A stretch of 64,000 bases of DNA from the NCBI GenBank assembly GCA_002435755.1, contig DIYH01000028.1, forward strand, positions 316,730-380,729, written 5' to 3'. The notes under the pieces were generated by a model that searched no databases, was not told the origin of the DNA, and worked only from the letters and a program-made list of their open reading frames with translations. Origin of the DNA: Flammeovirgaceae bacterium UBA6059 (lineage in GTDB: Bacteria; Bacteroidota; Bacteroidia; Cytophagales; Cyclobacteriaceae). The translations under genes and the position numbers were made by a program. This document shows, one piece after another, positions 53,772 to 62,600 of the stretch; position 1 is the first letter of the stretch; each line of letters starts with the position of its first letter.

Positions 53772-54737
53772 TTAGTTGATACATCCACGACTTGTGACAT
53801 TGATGCTAAGGCGGTCCTCAGCAGCGTCTCGAAACTCATATTCAAAATCCACAATGTTTTGCAGCCCGGTTAATATGTCCGTTATTCCCTCATTTCGGTA
53901 GGTAGCCCTTACCAGACAAGGGGACTTGGCTTTTATGACGATGTTGGTATCCATGTGATACCATCGGGCGAGTTTGGCGATAGCCTGATCAAATGGGATT
54001 AGGTCAAAAGCAATGGTTGCCTCCCGCCAACCCGAATAGTAGCCATTATCCACCATTCTTTTATTTAACTGTCGATCTTCATCTAAATAGGCTTGCTCAT
54101 CAGGTTGTAGTACGAGCTGACTCATTGCGGTAGCTACCCGAACGCGTCCGGTGGTTACTGTGACATCCATCTGCTCTCCTGCGTAGGCCCGTACATTAAA
54201 TGTGGTACCCAATACCCGTGTGGTCAGCTCACCGCTACGGACCAGAAACGGTTGATTGGGATTGGGCTGAACATCAAAAAAAGCTTCACCGACAAGGCGA
54301 ACTTCACGGATCGAGTCAATGAAAGTCTCGGGGTAGTAAAGCGTGCTCCCTACATTGAGCCGCACTGTAGAGCCATCCGCCAACACAATGGTGGAACGCT
54401 GGGTAGCCGTAGTGGTAGTTGCCAACTCTTGTACAGTGGGCTGCTCGTTGATTTTCAAATAAATCATCAGGCCGAGTCCGGCCACTAAAACAACGGCTGC
54501 AGCCACTCGCCACACCTCACCAACATAGGAGTTACCATGCTTCGGCTCTCGGATCGCACTCTGAACTTTTCCCAGTATCCTTGCCTGAGTGGATTGGGCT
54601 TCTTCTTTTGTCCATTGAGGTTTCTCTGCACGTTCTTGTAAGCGATCGTAGAATGCCTCGACTCGTTCGGACTCAGCTTCAGTGGCTGATCCGTCAGCAT
54701 GCTTCTTCGCTAAGGCTCTTAATTCTTTTTCGGTCAT
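53772..54737 (-). CDS. FecR-like anti-sigma factor (locus 2)
   Basis: The 321-residue protein has a cytoplasmic N-terminus (about 1-75), one membrane helix (about 80-98, VAAAVVLVAGLGLMIYL) and the FecR domain (LADGSTVRLNVGSTLYYP, GEAFFDV, RVLGTTFNVRAY). A DUF4974-like C-terminal domain follows (FDLIPFDQAIAKLARWYHM). It relays the state of the locus 2 SusC to the ECF sigma factor. The sigma gene ends 72 bases upstream, and the shared stem-loop and susC follow. Confidence 0.94.
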   Translation of the reverse strand: MTEKELRALAKKHADGSATEAESERVEAFYDRLQERAEKPQWTKEEAQSTQARILGKVQSAIREPKHGNSYVGEVWRVAAAVVLVAGLGLMIYLKINEQPTVQELATTTTATQRSTIVLADGSTVRLNVGSTLYYPETFIDSIREVRLVGEAFFDVQPNPNQPFLVRSGELTTRVLGTTFNVRAYAGEQMDVTVTTGRVRVATAMSQLVLQPDEQAYLDEDRQLNKRMVDNGYYSGWREATIAFDLIPFDQAIAKLARWYHMDTNIVIKAKSPCLVRATYRNEGITDILTGLQNIVDFEYEFRDAAEDRLSINVTSRGCIN

Positions 54738-54809
54738 GTGACGATGTTTGACAGTAAGTCACGTCACAAGGCCAAACTACGTAGCACAGACCTTCGAATT
54801 AATGATTAC

Positions 54810-55394
54810 TTAACCCAGGTAAAGGTGGAATAACAGGAAGCTCATAGCAATCTCTGTTAAGTTCTGTCTAAGCAATCTCAGCGCATGATGAATGTGTGTC
54901 TCCACGGTTCGGACCGAGATACCTAGCCTAATGGCTATTTCTTGATTGGAAAGCTCTTGTTTGCGGCTGAGCAAAAAAACCTCTCGACATCTGTCAGGCA
55001 GGCGCTCTATGGATTGATCAATTTGCTCGGTCAGTTCGGATAGCTCCAGCGATACTGTAGCTCCATGTTGCTCAGCGGTAGTCGCCAGGGCCAACTCATG
55101 GTCCACGGTCCATTTTAAGTTTCGTATCGCATTCGACACCTGGTACTTTACCGCTTTGAACAGGTAACCCTCAACATTCCGGATATCAACTGTAGCCCGT
55201 TGGTTCCAAAGTTTTATGAAAACTTCCTGAATGATATCCTCACATGTGGTTGTGTCTTCGAATATCTTGTAAGCGTATAGAAATAGCCGTTCCCAATAGC
55301 GGCGGTAGAGTTCAGTAAATGCCAGCTCATTATCTTGTCTCATCAGCTGAATGAGCTCTTTATCGGTAGATTCTTTAAAGGCTGAACTGGACAT
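54810..55394 (-). CDS. ECF sigma factor (locus 2)
   Basis: The 194-residue protein has sigma region 2 (about 24-92, TCEDIIQEVFIKLWNQRA) and region 4 (about 135-185, LSNQEIAIRLGISVRTVETHIHHA). It is similar in layout to the locus 1 factor and ends in a hydrophobic tail (MSFLLFHLYLG). It should direct transcription of fecR, susC, susD and the GDPD genes when released. The 72 bases between it and fecR suggest one transcript. Confidence 0.94.
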   Translation of the reverse strand: MSSSAFKESTDKELIQLMRQDNELAFTELYRRYWERLFLYAYKIFEDTTTCEDIIQEVFIKLWNQRATVDIRNVEGYLFKAVKYQVSNAIRNLKWTVDHELALATTAEQHGATVSLELSELTEQIDQSIERLPDRCREVFLLSRKQELSNQEIAIRLGISVRTVETHIHHALRLLRQNLTEIAMSFLLFHLYLG

Positions 55395-55683
55395 TCCTGA
55401 TCAAATCACTTTTCAAAAGAATCCAAATTAAAAATGACAAGGTGATTCTAGGTATTAAAGAAGTATTATTTTTTTAAGCAAAGGGGAGTTGAATTGGTAA
55501 TCAGGAGAATGATAAAGTCGACAAACTTAAGGATCAGGCTCATTTGCATAGCAAAGAATTGAGTAAGTATTGGCCGAGGACAGACTAATCAACATTCGGT
55601 AAACACAGGAAGGATCTTGTCCAAAGGGTCCACAAAGGCTCTACGTCTATGATCGAATAGCCTTTGCGATCTCTGGGCATGCC
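55395..55683. other. Intergenic region upstream of the locus 2 sigma gene
   Basis: 289 bases without a coding frame. CAAAGGCT (55633-55640) and AGCCTTTG (55659-55666) form an 8-bp stem with an 18-base loop just after the HU-like gene stop on the minus strand, but no T-tract follows. The sigma promoter should lie in 55395-55480 and was not resolved. Confidence 0.4.
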
Positions 55684-56382
55684 CTAACTTACTACAAGGG
55701 TAGGCGCAAAAATTCCTACACGTAGAGTTTTGCGATCATGATGTGAGTTGCGTACTTCCAGGCAGTAAATACCAGTGGGTAATGCAGGTATCTTCAATGT
55801 AAGTGTCTTCGGTTCGTTAGTGCGTGGGCGTTCCCCTTCTGTTTCTCTACCGTCTCCCTGGTTGGTAAAGAAGATGCCTTCCTCATCGAGGTTGCCTTGG
55901 ATCTTGAGCAACTCACCGGATATCTCAAGTACGTCCCCTGGAGTCAGCACACTATCACGACTATCGCTCCCCCAATCGTATACAGAATCAATAACAGGCT
56001 TACTTTTATAAATGCCTGCCTTTTTCATATTGACTTCATCTACAGCACTACTCACGGCAGGCTTCAGTTTAGCCGCGACTTCAAGTGTATGTCTCTTGGG
56101 GTCAAAGTGGTCATCATCATTTTGAAATACCCCACTAATACGAAAATGGGTACTCACATAGTTATCACTGTAAGCCTCTCCATGGCGTATATAATCCGCA
56201 ATAGCCTGCCAATAGGCTTCAATCGCACCTTTAACTTCCCATGGCTTTAGCATGGAGTTTTGCCTGGTCACTTTCATCACAAGTGCATCAAGGTCGTTAG
56301 TGATAATGTCGATTGGACCTGCAATCTGATCATCCGGGTCATCTTTAGTAAGTCCGTTGGGGTAAAGAGCATAATTTAGCAT
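55684..56382 (-). CDS. HU-like (Bvu_2165 type) DNA-binding protein with DUF4469 Ig-like domain
   Basis: The 232-residue protein starts MLNYALYPNGLTKDDPDD and has an N-terminal IHF/HU-like region (about 1-125, with PWEVKGAIEAYWQAIADYIRHGE and HFRISGVF) as in Bacteroidota HU-like proteins. The C-terminal Ig-like DUF4469 domain (about 130-230) shows TPGDVLEISGELLKIQGN and PALPTGIYCLEVRN. Members are small DNA-binding proteins of uncertain role. It is on the same strand as, and 118 bases after, the PorE-like gene; a link to secretion is not evident. Confidence 0.7.
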   Translation of the reverse strand: MLNYALYPNGLTKDDPDDQIAGPIDIITNDLDALVMKVTRQNSMLKPWEVKGAIEAYWQAIADYIRHGEAYSDNYVSTHFRISGVFQNDDDHFDPKRHTLEVAAKLKPAVSSAVDEVNMKKAGIYKSKPVIDSVYDWGSDSRDSVLTPGDVLEISGELLKIQGNLDEEGIFFTNQGDGRETEGERPRTNEPKTLTLKIPALPTGIYCLEVRNSHHDRKTLRVGIFAPTLVVS

Positions 56383-56500
56383 AACTAATTAGGTTTTAGT
56401 GAGACATGTGCTGTACATCGCCAGCCAGATATTTGTGTTGATATAAGTCTATAATCTGTTGTTAAGCATTCTGTCTGATTCTTTAGGACTTGTTCCATTT

Positions 56501-58696
56501 TTACTCCGGGTTTCTCAGGTAGATCTCAATCCTGCGATTTGCCTCGTACTGCTCAGGACTACAATCATTGTCGTCTTCACATAAGAAGACTGGCATACCT
56601 TCACCCATTCCAATGGTCCTGATCAGTTTTTTGGGATACCCTTTCCTGCGTAGGTATTTCCTTGCTGCCTCGGCCCTCCTTTCAGAAAGCAGACTATTGT
56701 ACTGCTCTGATCCCTTGCTATCTGCGTGCCCCGTTATTGTAAGAAGAGGTGTACCACTTGAGATCAATATATCATGCAAGAGATCGAGTTGCTCTCTGGT
56801 TGACTCACGAATGGTTGCTTGATCAAAGTCAAAAAGGAACGGACCAATCTCATGCATCATACCGCTCGGCTCATGGGGTGCTGTCTCATTTCTGGTCCCA
56901 TCCGGCAAAGGATCAACGGACTGCCAGCCTTCAGGCACCTGGGCGTAGTATCGATCTGAATTGATACCTTTCATCCGGATGATAGATTTCTTCTTTGTGT
57001 CCTCATGCAAAGGGATCCTTTTGAAATTCAGACTTATGAATAAGGTATCCCCCGTCAGCGCTGTTTCATGTGTTGAAAAAACCAACCCTGAGGACGCCTG
57101 ATTACTTTCCTGTCCATTGATAATATGACCCTGCCCGGTAAGTTTGGTACTTACCATATCCTTCTTAAAAGCGGTAGGGGCAACCAGCAACTCAATGCCC
57201 TGATCACCATCGGTCAATGCTCCGCCAGCAATTTCATTACTAACCAGTTCATAGGTGTTGGGATGCGCAAAAATGGTATATCGTTTGTTCTTCCATCCGT
57301 CAAAAGCTGCTCCGTAAGACCCACCTTGATACACAACTTCCTCACCCGTTTCACTGTCTTTGATCTCAAATTCGCCTTCGATTACTTCTCGGCTATTGAC
57401 ATTCACCATACGACACGTGATGTGTATGCGACGTACCCTAAATTCATAAATATTATCCCCTGTTGCGGGTTGACGGTTAGAGGAGAGGTAACCTTGATCC
57501 CCAGTAGGATTTATGATCAATCCAAAATCATCATAACGGCTGTTCACCGGATACCCCGGATTGACCAACGTAGCACTCTCAAGAGAGGCTTTGAAGATAT
57601 CAAGCCCTCCAAGTCCCGCATGTCCATCACTGGCAAAATATAGCTCATTGGTAGAAGTCAAAAAGGGGAACATTTCATCTCCGGAGGTATTAATGTCTTC
57701 TCCCAGGTTTCTTGGTTTGCTCCAGCTATCCTCATGCTTTGTGCTCAGATACAGATCGGTCCCTCCAAATCCTCCGGGCCGATCACTGACAAAGATGATC
57801 ATGCTGCCATCTGCTGTAGTCGCTGGGTGACCGGTAGAAAATTCACTACTACTAAAGGGCAGCTCTGACATCATCCATAAGCCTTCATTTCCTTCTGTCT
57901 TCCAGGCATGAAATAGTCTCAATGTTACAGTCTCCTGCTTTTGATCACTGCCGCTACGGGTGACATAGGCTTCACGATTTTCGTTGAAGAAAACCACCGG
58001 GCCGTTATGTAACTTATTCTTTGGCCAATCAAGGCCTAGAAGCTCACTAGCTCCTTGGGTAGGCTCATAATAGTAAAACTGAAGGTACTGCGTGCGCGAA
58101 CGCCGATCAAACCTGCGAAATGGCTTTAGCGCTCCTCGCGCCGAGAGAAATACCAGGCCCTCGCCATAAAATACAGGGGAGAAGTCTGCTTCATCAGAAT
58201 TCATTGGCAGGACTTCAAGCTCATAAGCCAATGAATCACGAAAAAAAGAATTATAATCCGCTAAACCACTGAGCCTGTTGTTTACCCTCCTGTTTTTGTT
58301 CACAAGGTTGGTAAATCGCCTAAACTGCTGTTCTGCGCCTGTTCTGTCGCCTAGCTTGAGCAGTACTTCACCATAGTCCCGATGTGTTTCAGGCATTTTT
58401 CTGCCTTCAATGTGTACTGCTCTATCGTAATAGTCTGCAGACTTTTGCCAGTGACCGAGGGCATTATGACTTTGGGCTAGCTTCACGAGTACATCTACCG
58501 CAGTAGAGTCCAATCTCAATGCCTTTTCAAAGTGGATAATCGCATCCGCATAGTGCTCATTGTCAAAATCCTGCTCTCCCCTGGAGGTCAACGCCACTGT
58601 GCCTGTTGCAAATGAAAGGTCCTGACTAAACGCTACGCTGAGTTGGCTATTTAGCATTATTGATAAGAGAGACCAAATCCATATTCCCTTTTTCAT
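56501..58696 (-). CDS. PorE-like OmpA-family protein (TPR, propeller, CRD, OmpA)
   Basis: Start at MKKGIWIWSLLSIML (58696) gives a signal peptide and avoids overlap with the porP gene; the frame is open 17 residues further. The 731-residue protein has TPR units (about 30-120), a WD40/PD40 propeller (about 160-400; repeats such as MIIFVSDRPGGFGGTDLY and YLSSNRQ), a carboxypeptidase-regulatory-like domain (about 405-460), a linker, and a C-terminal OmpA domain with FLFDFDQATI, TGHADSKGS and NRRIEIYL. This is the domain order of PorE, which ties T9SS to peptidoglycan. It is placed after PorP/SprF and the giant type B adhesin gene. Confidence 0.88.
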   Translation of the reverse strand: MKKGIWIWSLLSIMLNSQLSVAFSQDLSFATGTVALTSRGEQDFDNEHYADAIIHFEKALRLDSTAVDVLVKLAQSHNALGHWQKSADYYDRAVHIEGRKMPETHRDYGEVLLKLGDRTGAEQQFRRFTNLVNKNRRVNNRLSGLADYNSFFRDSLAYELEVLPMNSDEADFSPVFYGEGLVFLSARGALKPFRRFDRRSRTQYLQFYYYEPTQGASELLGLDWPKNKLHNGPVVFFNENREAYVTRSGSDQKQETVTLRLFHAWKTEGNEGLWMMSELPFSSSEFSTGHPATTADGSMIIFVSDRPGGFGGTDLYLSTKHEDSWSKPRNLGEDINTSGDEMFPFLTSTNELYFASDGHAGLGGLDIFKASLESATLVNPGYPVNSRYDDFGLIINPTGDQGYLSSNRQPATGDNIYEFRVRRIHITCRMVNVNSREVIEGEFEIKDSETGEEVVYQGGSYGAAFDGWKNKRYTIFAHPNTYELVSNEIAGGALTDGDQGIELLVAPTAFKKDMVSTKLTGQGHIINGQESNQASSGLVFSTHETALTGDTLFISLNFKRIPLHEDTKKKSIIRMKGINSDRYYAQVPEGWQSVDPLPDGTRNETAPHEPSGMMHEIGPFLFDFDQATIRESTREQLDLLHDILISSGTPLLTITGHADSKGSEQYNSLLSERRAEAARKYLRRKGYPKKLIRTIGMGEGMPVFLCEDDNDCSPEQYEANRRIEIYLRNPE

Positions 58697-58712
58697 ACCT
58701 ATTGATGCCATG

Positions 58713-59621
58713 CTAAAAATATCTTGGGGTAACCACACGCCGATCACGTCTGGATATCCTATAGTTGATCATGAATTCATGAGAAGTGGTCGTGACCAGA
58801 CCCAACGCATTGTCCATAATATAGTCCATGGCATAGCCTATCCTTAGCTGATCACCTGCCTGGAATTCAAAGAGGAAGTTGATCGACTCAGGCGGACGGG
58901 CAGAGATGCCCAGCCAAAACATATCCCGGATCACCGCATTCAGGTTGAGATCATAACCTAAAGGCGCGCCTTCCACCACCCTGATCAGGAAGTTGGGTTT
59001 TAGTTTCAATTGCTCATTAACATTGAATATCATCCCTCCTGTCAGGAAGTAGTGCGATTGCCGAGCAAACAGGTCTACACCATTCTCAGAGATAGAAGAT
59101 CTCAGCATTACTGGAGCTGATAACCCCAGGTAAGCATTCTCGCCGGAGTAAAAGAGCCCTGCACCAAAGTTGGGTAGTGTTTGTTGGATATTGGTGAGTG
59201 ATGGATCAAAAGTGAGCACACGTGCATCCGCATAGTGCAGATTGAAACGTGAGAACCCCGCCAGGAGTCCCATTGAGAGCACACCCTTACCAAAGTAAAC
59301 CTTGTAAGCATAGCTTGTCTGTAAGCTATTTTCAGTACTCAGGCCGATCTCGTCTCTTACAAACTGTAATCCAAGCCCAATATTCTTTCCCCTGACCGGA
59401 GTATGAACAGTCAGTGTCTGCGTATTGGGAGCTCCCTCAAATCCTACCCACTGCCATCTACTCAGCGCCGTTATGCTGAGCGACTCATGTGAACCAGCAT
59501 AAGCCGGGTTGATCGCCAGGCCATTGAACATGTATTGAGAGAAAATCGCCTGCTGCTGGCCGCTGACCAAATGGACCGCAAGCAAAGCCACCAAAAGCAC
59601 AGATAGTTTAGTTGATCTCAT
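58713..59621 (-). CDS. PorP/SprF family type IX secretion membrane protein
   Basis: The 302-residue outer-membrane barrel has a signal peptide ending VSGQ and the family opening QQQAIFSQYMFNGLAINPAYAGSHE. Later strands include LGLQFVRDEIGLSTEN and RIGYAMDYIMDNAL. PorP/SprF proteins bind type B sorting domains and anchor the cargo, as SprF does for SprB. It starts 24 bases after the stop of the giant adhesin gene, so it is most likely the dedicated partner of that adhesin. Confidence 0.95.
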   Translation of the reverse strand: MRSTKLSVLLVALLAVHLVSGQQQAIFSQYMFNGLAINPAYAGSHESLSITALSRWQWVGFEGAPNTQTLTVHTPVRGKNIGLGLQFVRDEIGLSTENSLQTSYAYKVYFGKGVLSMGLLAGFSRFNLHYADARVLTFDPSLTNIQQTLPNFGAGLFYSGENAYLGLSAPVMLRSSISENGVDLFARQSHYFLTGGMIFNVNEQLKLKPNFLIRVVEGAPLGYDLNLNAVIRDMFWLGISARPPESINFLFEFQAGDQLRIGYAMDYIMDNALGLVTTTSHEFMINYRISRRDRRVVTPRYF

Positions 59622-59645
59622 TTTTCAATTCTTTTGGTTTGACAG

Positions 59646-62600
59646 TTATCTTCTTATCACAATAAAACCTTTGATGACAGGAGCACCTTCACCGAACTCA
59701 ATGATGTAGAAGTATGTACCATCAGGTACGCCCTGATCTGCGGACAGGACAATCCCACTGTCTGACTGACCGTCCCAAACCCTGTCCAGGTTGTTGTATC
59801 CGTCTATTTGTATGATCCTGTTTCCATACCTGTTGTAGATCGTCACTCTATTCTCCGGAGTGCTTTCTATTCCCGGGATGACCCATAGGTCGTCTATGCC
59901 ATCACCATTTGGAGAGAAGAGATTAGGGATCTCTGGTAGATCGCAACTGTCCGGGTCTTGAAAATCAGGCACCCCATTGTTATCACAATCGTCATTGTAG
60001 GGGTCCCCATCGCCATCAGTATCCTCGTCCTCATCATTAATACCGTCACCGTCAGTGTCGCAGGGGTCTGTATCCAGGAAGTTAGGGATACCATCGCCAT
60101 CACAATCATCATTGTAGGGATCACCATCACCATTGATATCCTCGTCCTCATCGTTGATACTGTCACCATCGGTATCACAAGGATCAGTATCACGGAAATT
60201 GGGGATACCGTCAGCATCACAATCGTCATTGTAGGGATCACCATCGCCATCGGTATCCTCGTCCTCATCGTTGATGCCGTCACCATCCGTATCACAAGGA
60301 TCAGTGTCCCGGAAATTGGGGATGCCATCACCATCACAATCATCATTGTAGGGATCACCATCGCCATCAGTATCCTCGTCTTTATCATTGACACCATCAC
60401 CGTCAGTATCACAAGGATCAGGGTCGAGGAAGTTCGGGACACCATCACCATCACAGTCATCATTAGTAGGATCACCGTCATCGTTGGTATCTTCATCTTC
60501 GTCATTGATACCGTCCCCATCACTGTCCTCAACATCATCATTGATGATAGTGTATGCAAAGAATTCGTCAGCTTCAGACGATCCGTTGGCATCTCCCAGG
60601 ATCATTTCGGGTGACAACTCCCGGAGCACAAAGTTGATCGTCTCATCAGGCTCTACACATATCTCATCAATGATCTGCAGTGTGGTAAGCTCCATTAAAG
60701 TGAGATCAGAATAGTCTCCGGCCGGGATGACTAACACTTCAGGCGAAGTGAAACTAAAATCCTCTCCCAGTATGGCTGTCCCCGGATCGGTTGCCAATGC
60801 TACCTCCAGGCTCAGGTCACTCGTTGTAATGGCCCCTGCTAACGCCAGTTGTGGCAGGTTAGCTCCCGTACTTTCCTCAGCGCCCCCTGCATCACCATCA
60901 AACTCTACCAGAAGCACATCATCGTCCAAGATCGTATAAGTATGGGTAGCTTCCACACCATCCTGCCTGTCGACATCTGCTATCGCAATGGCCTGATCAG
61001 TGCTCTGCAATATGAAGTGGACAGTTTTATCCGGCTCTAGGACCGGATCATCAATGATTGTAAACGAGGAAAGTGGAATAGTATCGGCAAGTATGTAATT
61101 CCCAGGCTGTATAGTGATCACCTCTGGCCGAGCGAAAGAATAATCCTCCCCGGCAATGGCCGAACCCGGAAGTTCATCCAACACCACCTGGATAGTAACA
61201 GGGAAAGTCGTTTCTGCCCCGGCTACTGTAAGAGCGGGCAGACTACCACCCGCATTCTCCTTGTCTTCAGAAGCCGGGTGCAGAAACTCCACCAGCAAAT
61301 GATCATCGTCTATGATCATACAAGTATGCGATGCTTCGGTGTTTTGATCACCGCTAACATCACCAATGAATAATCCATCTCCGAGATTTTCCAAGAGCAG
61401 GTGTATCGTTTCGCCAGGTTCAATCACCAAATCATCCTGGATGTCCAAAGTAGACAACTCGATCATGGAAGCAATCTGATAGTCTCCAGCCTCGATAGTT
61501 ATAGTTTCAGGATTAGCAAATACATAATCCACACCTAAATCCGCTAATCCCGGATCTGGACCCAGAGCAACTTCCAAAGTGATATCAGAAGTCACCACGG
61601 CCCCTCCCACGAGCAACACAGGCAGGTTCTCCCCACTACTCTCCAGGTCGCTGGATATAGCTGAGCTGAACTCTACGAACAGAGAATCGTCGTTAATGAT
61701 GGTGTACGTATGTATATCCTCAATTCCAGACTGACCGTTGGCGTTACCTATCATAATTCCTGATGTAGGATCCTCAAGAGCGAGTCTGATCGTCTCGTTG
61801 GGCTCGACCGCCCTATCGGGAATGATGCTTAGGGAGGATAGAGAGAAGATGGTCGCCGAAGAGTAGTCTCCTGCAGGTATCGTGATCACTTCGGGAGAGG
61901 TGAAGTTGTAGTCCGCTCCCGCCGTAGCAGTCCCGGGATCACCGGCCAGGGCTACTGCGACCCTTTTGATAGAGGAAGTGATAGCCCCACGGACCATAAG
62001 TGTAGGAAGATCATCACCCATAGACTCATGGTCCGCCGATGTAGCATTGGTAAATTCTACCAGGAGAACATCATCATCCACAATGGTGTATGTATGGACA
62101 TCTTCAGTACCCCTTGTACCGTCTACATCACCGATCTCGATACCTGATGCCGGGTTTCCAATCATGAACCTGATCGTCTCATTATCTTCTTGCAGTTGGT
62201 CGTCCACGATGGATAAAGAGGGGATGCTTAATGTCGCAGGTGTAGTATAGTTGCCAGCGGGGATAGTCACCTGTGTGGGGTTGGCAAAGTTGTAATCCGC
62301 GCCTCTTGCGGCTGTGCCTGGGTTAGGAGCTAACACAACTTCCAGGGTCAAGGGGCCTTCGATCTCAGCCCCACCAGTAATGAGTCGTGGTAGATTACCT
62401 CCTATACTTTCACCAGAGCTGGCCGTACCTGCAAAGAACTCTACCCGAAGCGCATCATCATTAGAGATGGTATAGATATGTTCATGAGTACTTCCTAAAA
62501 CTACCTCATCAAACGTGCTTTGTAGCGCGAGATCAATTGTTTCATCTGGCTCAACTATCGCGTCATCAATAATGTCGAACCCGGGGATCGTCAAATCGAC

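Noticed and set aside
55633..55666. 8-bp stem after the HU-like gene as a terminator
   Set aside because: The loop is 18 bases and no T-run follows on the minus strand.
57125..57643. 172-residue plus-strand open frame
   Set aside because: It lies inside the PorE-like gene, antisense, and shows no domain-like pattern.
59950..60534. Possible CRISPR array because of regular spacing
   Set aside because: The whole 117-bp unit is repeated without unique spacers and it is coding, in frame, within the adhesin.
59958..60614. 218-residue plus-strand frame made of Ile, Thr and Val
   Set aside because: It is the antisense shadow of the thrombospondin-3-like repeat array; the periodic composition is imposed by the repeats.
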